A stretch of 64,000 nucleotides of DNA, taken from Gp6-AA40 sp032156805 (GTDB lineage Bacteria; Acidobacteriota; Vicinamibacteria; Vicinamibacterales; UBA2999). The DNA is taken from NCBI GenBank assembly GCA_032156805.1, contig JALDXQ010000001.1, positions 62,001 to 126,000 on the forward strand. The letters run 5' to 3'. The notes under the pieces were generated by a model that worked only from the letters and a program-made list of their open reading frames with translations, had not been told where the DNA came from and searched no databases. The translations under genes were made by a program, and so were the position numbers. Position 1 is the first letter of the stretch. Every line of letters starts with the position of its first letter. Positions 24,757-33,097 of the stretch are shown in pieces.

Positions 24757-26526
24757 CTAGGCCTCGTGTTCGGCGCGTGGCGGCTGCTTCCACAAGCAGG
24801 CGAGCAACTGCCTGGTTCTCCTGCCGCTGCCAAGACGCTCGCGAAGAACCTGTAGCGTGAGATGTCCAGTCAGGATGTCTTGACGCAAGACCCGCCGCGC
24901 ACGAATCTGATTGATCAGCGCGAAGGCGCTGCCGATCAAAAACAGATTCAACCAAATCCAGAGCGGCGTCCAGTTGCCGAGCAGGTCGAGATAAATACGA
25001 TGGAAACGGCTGAGGACGCGCCAGGGGTCGGTGCCACTGCCTGGCAGCGAGGCGAGTGAAGCGCCCACGAGATAGGTTCCCAATACAAACGTCATGACGA
25101 CCACGACGAGCGTTTTTCCGTCGTTGAACAGCCGGGTCCAGCTGTCGAGGAAGTACCGCCATGACGCGCGCCAGTCTCCGGCGACGAGCAGGATCAGCTC
25201 CGCGACGGGCTTGAACTCGAGGCGTTCGACTCGCTCCAGTCGGAACACTGGATAGCCGTAGTAGGCGGTATTGGGCAGCCGCGGCTCGGTCTTCCCGACC
25301 AGAAAGACGATGTACCGTCGCAACGTGGACGCCACCAGAATCTCATTTTCCACAAAAGAAGGCCGGGCGCCTGGCAGGCACACGACTGCGTCGCAGCGGC
25401 GGATCTCCTCCTGGATTTCCCGGAGCAGAGCGTCGTGCTGATAATCCTGGCGAAAGGGGATTCGCCGGACGATCAGACCCGAAGCGTGGAGTGCCCGTTC
25501 CAATTCGATGGCTGTCTGTTCGCGCGCGTGTTGAAAGGAGATGAACACGCGCGCCCGGCGGCCCGCTCGCGCGAAGAGCAGCAACATCGACAGCACGAAC
25601 GCCAGGAAAATCGACGGCATGGCGAAGAAGGCGGTACGAACCGCCGGGGAGACCTGAGCGAAAACGGCCGAGGAGTCCAGCAGTCCTCGATAGTTCCAGA
25701 ACAGCAGCAGAACGGCGAGAGCGAAAAGCCCCAGGATCCAGAGGATGGTTTCAGCGGTATTACCAAGCGCTCTTGCCATCGCCGGTCGCGGGGTCGTACG
25801 GTAATGCGATCGGACGCTATCGGCGATGGCTACCAGGATCGCCAGCACAAACGCGAGCGGCGTCCATGGATAGAATGCGACCCACGCCTCGCTGATGGCG
25901 CTGGCCAGATGCAACGCCATCAACAAAGTCACGCCGAGACCGAAGCTGACGATCAGGATGATGAGGTACTCGGTAAACAGCCGATGCATCGAGGCCACGG
26001 CTCGATCTTCGGCGCTCGCAGCGGGCCGGCGCTTGCGACGATCTGCCAGGCGGAAGAGCGCAAACAGGGCAAGCCCGGTAACCGCCAGACCGGCGAGTCT
26101 CGCCGCCATCGGATAACGCCGCGCCAGCTCCGGTCCGACGAGTAGAGACAGATTGTCGAATGCTGTGCCTGACACCACGATCACGTACAGCACTCCGAGC
26201 AGCGCGTACGCTTGAAATTCTACGGGGTCCCTCCGCGATGTCTGTTCAGAGTGGGCGGAGGGCTTCGCCTTGCGCCGTCGTCGGACGCGATAAGAACCGA
26301 TCACCATGACCGCCATGAGGCACATCACGACGACGGCCGCGGTTCTCGGATAAACGTCCGACAGGTACCGACCAAACAGGTTTCCGAGTTGCGCCACCCA
26401 CTGGTCCCGCAACAGCCACCAAACGGCCAGTGGCGTCAACGGCGCGAGGGCAGACAGCAATACCGCCTCTCTCAGTCGAGCGGAGGCAGGACCCGCTGCC
26501 GCAGGGCGGGAAGAGCGTCCGGGCAT
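24757..26526 (-). CDS. Polytopic membrane protein with internal TIR domain
   Basis: 589 aa. About eight hydrophobic helices precede the soluble part (roughly 20-40, 62-80, 105-130, 140-160, 185-210, 220-237, 258-280, 297-318), and two follow (471-495, 520-540). Residues ~325-450 look like a TIR domain: box 1 ARVFISFQHARE, helix EQTAIELERALHASGL, strand CDAVVCLPG, then PSFVENEILVAS with Glu395 at the place of the NADase catalytic Glu, and RYIVFLV. TIR domains sense or degrade NAD in bacterial immunity; a TIR loop between membrane helices is unusual. No defence gene is adjacent. Weak ribosome-binding site. Signalling versus NADase role is undecided. Confidence 0.7.
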   Translation of the reverse strand: MPGRSSRPAAAGPASARLREAVLLSALAPLTPLAVWWLLRDQWVAQLGNLFGRYLSDVYPRTAAVVVMCLMAVMVIGSYRVRRRRKAKPSAHSEQTSRRDPVEFQAYALLGVLYVIVVSGTAFDNLSLLVGPELARRYPMAARLAGLAVTGLALFALFRLADRRKRRPAASAEDRAVASMHRLFTEYLIILIVSFGLGVTLLMALHLASAISEAWVAFYPWTPLAFVLAILVAIADSVRSHYRTTPRPAMARALGNTAETILWILGLFALAVLLLFWNYRGLLDSSAVFAQVSPAVRTAFFAMPSIFLAFVLSMLLLFARAGRRARVFISFQHAREQTAIELERALHASGLIVRRIPFRQDYQHDALLREIQEEIRRCDAVVCLPGARPSFVENEILVASTLRRYIVFLVGKTEPRLPNTAYYGYPVFRLERVERLEFKPVAELILLVAGDWRASWRYFLDSWTRLFNDGKTLVVVVMTFVLGTYLVGASLASLPGSGTDPWRVLSRFHRIYLDLLGNWTPLWIWLNLFLIGSAFALINQIRARRVLRQDILTGHLTLQVLRERLGSGRRTRQLLACLWKQPPRAEHEA

Positions 26527-26636
26527 CCGGGGTCATTGTAGGCGGTCGCTGCCCCGACGCCCGAGGTGAACGCGACCTGGCGCCAGGTATCCCGTGCCCT
26601 CCTATTGACAATCGATAGGACCAGCGGGCACACTCC

Positions 26637-26663
26637 CTCTCGTATAGAAGCTCGATACGAGAG
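26637..26663. promoter_or_regulatory. Candidate PadR operator
   Basis: Perfect 9-bp inverted repeat CTCTCGTAT (26637-26645) / ATACGAGAG (26655-26663) with a 9-base spacer, ending 7 bases before the PadR ATG. A TTGACA box at 26605-26610 lies upstream. Location and symmetry suit autoregulation by the dimeric PadR protein. Confidence 0.6.
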
Positions 26664-26670
26664 GTTCGCT

Positions 26671-27000
26671 ATGCCGCCTGACCGCGCCAGCCTGCTGCAG
26701 GGCACGCTCGACCTTCTCATCCTGAAGGCGCTGTCGTCCGGGGAACTGCATGGCCTCGGCGTCTCACGGCGCGTCGAGCAGATCACCGGCGGGACCTTCG
26801 TCGTCCAACCCGGCTCGTTGTTTCCCGCACTGCATCGCCTCGAGGAGTCGGGCTGGCTGTCGTCGACGTGGGAAGCGTCGGAGAACAACCGGCGAGCCAG
26901 ATATTACAAGCTGACCAGGGCGGGCCGGAAACAGCTTGGCGAAGCGACCGAGCAGTGGAATCGCGTGGCGCTGGCGATGGCCAAAGCGTTGGAAGCTTGA
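26671..27000 (+). CDS. PadR-family transcriptional regulator
   Basis: 109-aa winged-helix repressor. Seen: SLLQGTLDLLILKALSSGELHGLGVSRRVEQIT (helix-turn-helix), VQPGSLFPALHRLEESGWL (recognition helix and wing), then NNRRARYYKLTRAGRKQL and a short dimerisation helix. The ATG at 26671 is preferred to the longer frame because the PadR domain begins there. It precedes an ADOP permease gene by 20 bases, a pairing repeated at 53.7-56.7 kb. The inverted repeat in its leader is a likely autoregulatory operator. Confidence 0.94.
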   Translation: MPPDRASLLQGTLDLLILKALSSGELHGLGVSRRVEQITGGTFVVQPGSLFPALHRLEESGWLSSTWEASENNRRARYYKLTRAGRKQLGEATEQWNRVALAMAKALEA

Positions 27001-27020
27001 CGTGAAAGCGTGAGGACCAG

Positions 27021-29699
27021 GTGATGGTCTTGTTGTCGAGAATTCGTTCGCTCCTGCTCAACCTGTTGAACCGCGCCCGCGTCGAGCGCGAGCTCGACGA
27101 GGAACTGCGCGCGGCGCTCGATGTGCTGGTCGATGAACATGTGCAGCGCGGAGTGTCGCCTGCCGAGGCTCGCCGCGTGGCCCTGTTGGAGCTCGGTGGC
27201 ATCGAATCCGTCAAGGAACAGGTGAGGGACGCCCGGTCGGGGTCGTTCATCGAAGCGGTCGCGCAGGATGTTCACTACGCGGCGCGCGTCCTGCGACGCA
27301 GCCCGCTCTTCGCCACGACCGCCGTCCTGTCTCTTGGTCTCGGCATCGCCGGCAACGCTGTTGTCTTCAGCCTCGCCGACGCCTATCTGTTCCGCGGCCG
27401 GCCGGGCATTGCTGGCGTGGACCGGCTGGTCGAAGTTGGCCGCATCGATGCCGGCCAAGGGAGCGGGTTCTACAGCGGCGACGGCTTCGATACGTTTTCC
27501 TACCCGAACTACCTGGACTACCGCGAGCGACAGACGGTATTCGAGGCGCTCGCCGCCTACCATGCCGGACCGATTGCGACATTCGGGCTTGGGACGTCCG
27601 AGAGCGCCGCGCGCGTCCCGGGCGCGTATGTGTCGGCCAACTACTTTCGTGTGCTTGGCGTCTCGATCGCTCGCGGACGCGGCTTCCTGCCGGAGGACGA
27701 GCGCCTTGCGAGCCCCAGCACCGTTGCCGTGATCAGCGATCGCCTGTGGCGGACGCAGTTTCGCGCCGACCCAGGTGTCATCGGACGCACCATCCACCTG
27801 AACGGCCGCCCGTTCACCGTCATCGGCGTCACTGCGCCAGGGTTCAATGGATACTCCATCGGCTACCAGGGTCTCTGGGTTCCAATCACCTCTTACCCGG
27901 ACGGTGACGACCTTCAACGCGTGGCGTTGCGCGGGCGGCAATGGCTGATGGGCGTTGGCCGACTGCAAGACGGTGTCTCGGTCGATCAGGCCCGTGCGGA
28001 GATGGGGCGCATCGGCCGCGATCTGGAGCGCGAGCATCCCGACAGCAACCGTCGTCACGGCGTTGGCGTGGCTCCGCCCGGCGCCGTGCCGGTCAGCGTT
28101 CGATCCATCGTGAGCCGTTTCGTCGCGTTGCTGTTCACCCTCGTTGGATTGATCCTCCTCATCGCGGCCTTCAACGTCGCCGGTATGCTGCTCGTGCGCG
28201 GCGTCACGCGCGCACCGGAACTCAGCCTGCGCCTCGCACTCGGCGCGGCCCGCCACCGGATCATGCGGCTGCTGGTGATCGAGAGCGTGATGGTCTCCAC
28301 GGCGGGTGCCGCGGTCGGTCTGGTCGGAGCGTGGTGGGCCATTGGCGTTCTGGAGCAACTGGTGCCATTGGCTCGGATCGATGTCACCTTCGACCTGGCC
28401 ATCGACTGGCGGGTCATCGCGTTCTCGATGATGCTCGCTGTGGTGGTCGGTGCGAGTTGCGGCCTCGCCCCTGCCCGCGCTGCCACCCGGAGCGATCTCG
28501 CACCGTTGATCGTTCGCGGCAGCGGCGACGATCGGCGGCGCGCACGGGCGCGTTCAGCGCTCGTGATTGCGCAGGTGGCGCTCTCTGTTGTCCTGATGGT
28601 GTGCGCGCTGCTGCTCGGCCGATCGTTACGAAATGCCGGGGCGATCGACCCGGGGTTCACGGTAGACAGCGTCGAGGTCGTCGGCCTCGATCTTCGCCTC
28701 GGTGGATACGACATCGGCAGGGGACGAGCGTTTGCCGAGGCGCTGATGTCGCGGATCGAGCGGTTACCCGGTCTTGACGCGGCGGCCTCGGCTCGCGTCA
28801 TGCCGCTGACCGGGGAGCGGGAAGGCGGCCGCTCCTGGCGGCCGGACCAGTTTGGTGACGATCGCGCGATCGACGCGAGCCAGAACATCGTCACGCCAGG
28901 CTACTTCCGGACCCTTGGACTCCCTCTCGTTGCCGGCCGCAACTTCGGTGCGGCCGATCGCGCCGGCGCTCCAGCGGTCGCCATCGTCAACGAGACGCTC
29001 GCAGGGCAGGTCTGGCCGGGAGAGTCAGCGGTCGGCAAGCAACTCGTGTTGGGTCTCAGCCGGCGGCCCATAGAAATCATCGGAGTGGTACGAGACGCGA
29101 AGTACCGGACGATCGGCGAGCGCCCCACACCGTTCTTCTACGTCCCGGCGGCGCAGCGATACGAGCCCATCTTGTGGATCCTGCTTCGCCCGACGGGCCC
29201 GAGCCTCATCCCGCAGGTGCGAGCCGTCGTGCGCGACATGGATCCCAATCTGCCAGTGGTGCAGGCCGCATCCCTTCAGGACATGATGGCGTACCCGCTG
29301 TTTCCTCAACGTCTCGCGGCGTGGCTTGCTGCGATCGTGGGCGTCACCGGGGTTCTGCTTGCAGCCCTCGGCATCTACGGCATTGCCGCCTATCACGTGA
29401 GCCAACGTCGGCGCGAGATCGGCGTGCGCCTCGCGATGGGTGCACTGCGCGAGCAGGTGCTCGCCCTGATCGTGCGGCATGCGGGCCGGCTCCTCGCAGC
29501 AGGGGTGGCTCTCGGACTTGCAGCAGCCGCCGTGCTGACGCATTTGCTCGAAGGCATGCTCTACGGCGTCCGTCCACTTGATCTGATGTCGTTCGCCGGC
29601 GGCGCATTCGTGCTGGGCGTGCTGGCCCTGGTGGCGACGCTTGTGCCAGCTCTTCGCGCTGCTTCCATCAATCCGGTCGAAGCACTGAGAGGAGAGTAG
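27021..29699 (+). CDS. ADOP-type (MacB-like) ABC permease
   Basis: 892 aa. 'Acidobacterial duplicated orphan permease' layout: a soluble N-terminal helical prefix (ERELDEELRAALDVLVDEHVQRG...ARRVALLELGG), then transmembrane helix 1, a large periplasmic MacB-core domain, three helices (FVALLFTLVGLILLIAAFNVAGMLL), and a second MacB-core plus helices ending VPALRAASINPVEALRGE. There is no ATPase gene beside it, as is usual for this orphan family. Translation starts at GTG 27021 or ATG 27024. Controlled with the PadR gene just upstream; substrate unknown. Confidence 0.93.
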   Translation: MMVLLSRIRSLLLNLLNRARVERELDEELRAALDVLVDEHVQRGVSPAEARRVALLELGGIESVKEQVRDARSGSFIEAVAQDVHYAARVLRRSPLFATTAVLSLGLGIAGNAVVFSLADAYLFRGRPGIAGVDRLVEVGRIDAGQGSGFYSGDGFDTFSYPNYLDYRERQTVFEALAAYHAGPIATFGLGTSESAARVPGAYVSANYFRVLGVSIARGRGFLPEDERLASPSTVAVISDRLWRTQFRADPGVIGRTIHLNGRPFTVIGVTAPGFNGYSIGYQGLWVPITSYPDGDDLQRVALRGRQWLMGVGRLQDGVSVDQARAEMGRIGRDLEREHPDSNRRHGVGVAPPGAVPVSVRSIVSRFVALLFTLVGLILLIAAFNVAGMLLVRGVTRAPELSLRLALGAARHRIMRLLVIESVMVSTAGAAVGLVGAWWAIGVLEQLVPLARIDVTFDLAIDWRVIAFSMMLAVVVGASCGLAPARAATRSDLAPLIVRGSGDDRRRARARSALVIAQVALSVVLMVCALLLGRSLRNAGAIDPGFTVDSVEVVGLDLRLGGYDIGRGRAFAEALMSRIERLPGLDAAASARVMPLTGEREGGRSWRPDQFGDDRAIDASQNIVTPGYFRTLGLPLVAGRNFGAADRAGAPAVAIVNETLAGQVWPGESAVGKQLVLGLSRRPIEIIGVVRDAKYRTIGERPTPFFYVPAAQRYEPILWILLRPTGPSLIPQVRAVVRDMDPNLPVVQAASLQDMMAYPLFPQRLAAWLAAIVGVTGVLLAALGIYGIAAYHVSQRRREIGVRLAMGALREQVLALIVRHAGRLLAAGVALGLAAAAVLTHLLEGMLYGVRPLDLMSFAGGAFVLGVLALVATLVPALRAASINPVEALRGE

Positions 29700-29780
29700 T
29701 GTCGCGGCAGTCCTGTATGCCCGCTGCGACGGGCGACACGCATTGGCACGATGAAGGCCGTGCGCTACGAGTAGCCAGGC

Positions 29781-31076
29781 TCATGGGGTAGCGAGCAACA
29801 ACTCCAGCGGTGACGACACACCGCGACGAGCCTGCAGTCTGTGCGCGGTTGCCTGACACCGGCGCTGTGCGTGCCGGCGGAGACGCCGCATCGAGCGAAA
29901 ACTGAGCGGCCATTGCGATTCGACGGACCGTCGAAATCCTGCGCTAAACATCGCCGGGTGTTCCGCGACGACCGCTGCGAGCATCGAGTGGCAGTTCCGC
30001 CGGATCAGGTCGAGGCAATCGCTGGCATGCGGGGAAGCGTCCCTTCGCTCTTCGTCGAGTACGACGTCTATGAACCTGACGAGACGAGCCGTCAGGCGAT
30101 CGAGTGTCCCCGCGCGCGACGCCTGGGTGAAGAGTGTGTGATGCCAGGCCGCGATATCGCCAGCTACGTCCTGCAGGTCGTCGAGCAGTTGCAGGAACAC
30201 ACCATAGCCGAAGGCGAAGCGCTCCTGTGCGGGTGTGGCTTCGCCAGCAACCAGATACAGGTCGGCAAGAACCGAGGCTCCGCCCTTCGCGAAGCTGATC
30301 TCGCACAACTCGCACTCGGAGAGCGTCAGACCCTGCTGGTGCAGGCTGTCAATCTGACCGTGATGGATCGCCAGGACGCTGTGCCAGACGTCAGGATATT
30401 CGCGGCGAGGAAACTCGTCCTCGATCTGCCTGACCAGATCGAAGGCTGCGGCCTCTGCCGGCTGCGAGGCGGGAACGTAGTCGCCGACCAGTCGCTGGCC
30501 GAGGCGGGCAGTGAACCTGCGTTTTTCTTCTGGGGTTCGTTCCGGCGCATCGAGCAGATTGTCGGTGACGGGATACAGCATGCTGTAGGCGAACAGACCA
30601 CGCGTCAGGCGCACCGGGCGCCCAAACAGCATCTGCAGGTTGTTGCCGATCCACACGTTGCGCAGCGCCTGCCACAGATCGTCGAGCCGCAGCTCCGGAT
30701 CGAACGCACGCGCCTGGCGTGCGAACGCAACCGATGCCTCGTAGAAGGCGTCTCCGAAGAGCAGTCGTCGATACCCGTCGGGCCACCCGAAGCGGCGTTC
30801 GCCGAAGTCTTGCAGTCGGCTGCGCAGCGCATCTCTCCACTCGCGCTGCTCGCTCGTCTTCTCGGGATGAGTATCAACGCGGTTGGCGATCTCGTCGATG
30901 AGACGACCGGTCGCTCTCGCGTTCCGCCACCGCTGCCAGCGTGTCGAGCGCGAACCGAGTGACGGCAGTTCGGGCCGCGCCGACTTCCACGCCTCGAGTG
31001 AAGCGTGCTGCAGCGCGGGTATTCGGTCGTTCAGGCTCGACGAGCGATCGGGACTGCGCGGTAGCTGATTCGTCAT
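29781..31076 (-). CDS. Class I isoprenoid-synthase-like protein
   Basis: 431-aa, mostly helical, soluble. Two acidic motifs sit where a trans-isoprenoid synthase has its metal sites: VTDNLLD (Asp172...Asp176) and, 125 residues later, LLDDLQDVAGD (Asp299, Asp300, Asp303, Asp307). Between them is FAKGGASVLAD. This is the squalene/terpene-synthase-type spacing, with a degenerate first motif (DNLLD rather than DDxxD). N-terminal ~45 and C-terminal ~45 residues are Arg-rich. No other isoprenoid gene is nearby, so substrate and product are unknown. A 373-aa frame on the plus strand is its shadow. Confidence 0.65.
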   Translation of the reverse strand: MTNQLPRSPDRSSSLNDRIPALQHASLEAWKSARPELPSLGSRSTRWQRWRNARATGRLIDEIANRVDTHPEKTSEQREWRDALRSRLQDFGERRFGWPDGYRRLLFGDAFYEASVAFARQARAFDPELRLDDLWQALRNVWIGNNLQMLFGRPVRLTRGLFAYSMLYPVTDNLLDAPERTPEEKRRFTARLGQRLVGDYVPASQPAEAAAFDLVRQIEDEFPRREYPDVWHSVLAIHHGQIDSLHQQGLTLSECELCEISFAKGGASVLADLYLVAGEATPAQERFAFGYGVFLQLLDDLQDVAGDIAAWHHTLFTQASRAGTLDRLTARLVRFIDVVLDEERRDASPHASDCLDLIRRNCHSMLAAVVAEHPAMFSAGFRRSVESQWPLSFRSMRRLRRHAQRRCQATAHRLQARRGVSSPLELLLATP

Positions 31077-31127
31077 CGATGCCGACAGGCTTCGGCATCA
31101 ACTACGGCGCGCGATCGTGAATGTTCC

Positions 31128-31643
31128 CTAGGAGAACGGGTTCTCGTCCGCCGTCGGTCCGTACATCGAGGGCAGTGGTACGTCCTGCATGCGCAGGTAG
31201 ACGCTCAGTTGTCCACGATGGTGAATCAGATGGCTCATGACAAACGATCGCCACACCATCGCCTTCGGCATCGAGAACAGCGTCTTGCCGCCGGCCTTGA
31301 GGGTCCACGGCGCCGTGAGCTCGGCGTCCGACTTCCCCACGAGCGCCGCACGCGTGCCGGCCACGTGACCGTCGAAGAGCGCCAGCAGCGCCGCTCGACT
31401 CGTGACCGCTGGCAACTGCTGGCCGCCGCCCATGTCGAGCTCCGTTTGGTTGATCGTCACCGAACCCCACATCGGCACCGTCGCCACGTGTTGCGCGAGC
31501 TGGCCGAGCGAGTAGGACTTCTGGTGCGGCTTCCAGTCGAAGCGATCGTCAGGCACGCGCTCGAGCAGCTTGCGCGTGACGCTCATCTCGTGATCGAACT
31601 CGGGCAACAACGCATCTACGAGCGCCATCAGTGCCTCTTGCAA
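31128..31643 (-). CDS. DinB-family protein (second copy)
   Basis: Up to 171 aa, DinB superfamily four-helix bundle: LLPEFDHEMSVTRKLLERVPDDRFDWKPHQKSYSLGQLAQHVATVP with the first His, and SFVMSHLIHHRGQLSVYLRMQ with the paired His near the C-terminus. The internal ATG at 31628 (MALVDALLPEF) is an alternative start. It follows lemA by 13 bases and is probably the last gene of the four-gene operon 33805-31128. Function not assigned; it is only distantly similar to the copy at 24252. Confidence 0.87.
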   Translation of the reverse strand: MQEALMALVDALLPEFDHEMSVTRKLLERVPDDRFDWKPHQKSYSLGQLAQHVATVPMWGSVTINQTELDMGGGQQLPAVTSRAALLALFDGHVAGTRAALVGKSDAELTAPWTLKAGGKTLFSMPKAMVWRSFVMSHLIHHRGQLSVYLRMQDVPLPSMYGPTADENPFS

Positions 31644-31656
31644 ACCAAGAACGGCA

Positions 31657-32232
31657 CTACGCTCCTGGTTTTCCGAAATTCACCCGCGGGACCGCCTCGG
31701 CTTCCTTCGGCGCGTCGAAAACCTGGTACTCCCTGAAGCCGAAGATCGATGCGGTAATGTTCGACGGGAACTGCCGGCGTGACGTGTTGTACGCCTGCAC
31801 GCGCTCGTTGTAGCGCATGCGTTCCACCGCGATGCGGTTCTCCGTACCGGACAACTCGTCCATCAGGCGAGCGAACTGATCGTTCGATCGCAGCTGCGGG
31901 TAGTTCTCGACCACGACCAGGAGCCTCGCCAGTGCTGCGCTCTGCTCGTTCGCAGCCTGCATCTGCTGCTCCGGCGTCGAGGCGCCGGCGAGCTTGGCGC
32001 GTGAATCCGCGATGCGGCCGAAGACGTCCTGTTCCTGCTGGGCGACACCCTTCACGGTCTCCACCAGGTTGGGGACCAGATCGTTGCGGCGTTGTAACTG
32101 GTTCTCGACCTGTCCCCACTGCGACTTGATCGCCTCTTCCTGACTGACAAACGTGTTGTACGAACACCCCGACGAGCCGAGGACGACGTCCGCGAGTGCG
32201 AGAGCCAGGCTTGTTTTACGAATCCACGTCAT
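31657..32232 (-). CDS. lemA: LemA-family membrane protein
   Basis: 191-aa LemA protein. Signal/anchor segment (SLALALADVVLGSSGC), with a cysteine that could be lipidated although the lipobox is atypical. The family core follows: NTFVSQEEAIKSQWGQVENQLQRRNDLVPNLVETVKG and LSGTENRIAVERMRYNERVQAYNTSRRQFP. The C-terminus folds as coiled helices. CGAGGTG precedes the ATG by 7 bases. Encoded 23 bases after a TPM/YgcG-like gene, a frequent pairing for LemA; the biochemical role is unknown. Confidence 0.94.
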   Translation of the reverse strand: MTWIRKTSLALALADVVLGSSGCSYNTFVSQEEAIKSQWGQVENQLQRRNDLVPNLVETVKGVAQQEQDVFGRIADSRAKLAGASTPEQQMQAANEQSAALARLLVVVENYPQLRSNDQFARLMDELSGTENRIAVERMRYNERVQAYNTSRRQFPSNITASIFGFREYQVFDAPKEAEAVPRVNFGKPGA

Positions 32233-32255
32233 TGCAGAACACCTCGTCTAATCAT

Positions 32256-33095
32256 CTACCACGAACCGCCGCCACCGCCGCCACCACTGCGGCCGCCACC
32301 AAAGCCCCCGAATCCACCAAAGCCGCCACCAAACCCGCCGCCGAATCCACCACCGCGCCCGAATCCGCCACCAAACGGGCCGATTCCACTCGACCAGCCG
32401 CCTCCGCCACCCCAGCCGCCGCGGAAGCGTCGTCGCCCGCCCATGCGGCCGGCGATGAGGTTGATGATCAGAAACGCCACGAATAGCGCGACGATCAAGC
32501 CTCCACCCGACCCCGGCTGCGAGACCCGGCGCCGGCGTTCGGGCTGGACGCCCTGCAGCGTCACATTGCGCCGTTCCGCGATGCGGCCGATGATGCGCGA
32601 GGTGCCGGCGAGCAACCCTCCACCGTAGTCACCACGTCGGAAGAGCGGGATCATGTCGTCGCGGCTCGTTTCACCGGAGAACCCGTCGGTGATGAACTCC
32701 TCGAGCTCGTAGCCGACTTCGACCCGCACCTGGCGATCCTTGACCGCCAGGAGAATCAGCAGCCCATTGTCACGCCCGCGTTCGCCGATGCCGCGGCCGC
32801 GATTCTCGAACATCTTCACGGCGTACTCGCGGATGTCGCCGTACGGCGCGTAGGTGTCGACCGTGGCCACGACCACGACGTCGCCGGTCGCCTGCTGCAG
32901 CGACCTGATGAGCGCTTCCATGGATCGCGCGCTGGCGTCGTCGATGACGCCAGCGAAGTCGTTCACCGGGCGTGTCAGCTCGGGCGGCAGATCCTGCGCG
33001 TGCGCTGCCGTCACGAGGAGCGTGCAGAGGACGACGACGCGAGCACACATCGCCGCTCCCACGAATGGGAGCCGTCGACTCGGATGCCGTGACAT
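32256..33095 (-). CDS. TPM-domain (YgcG-like) membrane protein
   Basis: 279 aa. Signal peptide, then the TPM domain: PVNDFAGVIDDASARSMEALIRSLQQATG, VVVVATVDTYAPYGDIREYAVKMFE, DNGLLILLAVKDRQVRVEVGYELEEFITD. One transmembrane helix (LIVALFVAFLIINLIAGRM) is followed by a Gly-rich tail (FGGGFGRGGGFGGGFGG...) ending GSW, the usual form for this family. Starts two bases after the stop of the upstream hypothetical gene, so translation is coupled; an internal ATG at 33050 gives a more typical signal peptide. It probably works with LemA. Confidence 0.92.
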   Translation of the reverse strand: MSRHPSRRLPFVGAAMCARVVVLCTLLVTAAHAQDLPPELTRPVNDFAGVIDDASARSMEALIRSLQQATGDVVVVATVDTYAPYGDIREYAVKMFENRGRGIGERGRDNGLLILLAVKDRQVRVEVGYELEEFITDGFSGETSRDDMIPLFRRGDYGGGLLAGTSRIIGRIAERRNVTLQGVQPERRRRVSQPGSGGGLIVALFVAFLIINLIAGRMGGRRRFRGGWGGGGGWSSGIGPFGGGFGRGGGFGGGFGGGFGGFGGFGGGRSGGGGGGGSW

Positions 33096-33097
33096 GT

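Noticed and set aside
26904..28358. 484-codon minus-strand frame
   Set aside because: Shadow of PadR/ADOP; the plus-strand products are clear family members.
29841..30962. 373-codon plus-strand frame
   Set aside because: Competes with the isoprenoid-synthase-like gene, but it is disordered in composition and lacks a start signal, while the minus strand has ordered helices and both acidic motifs.
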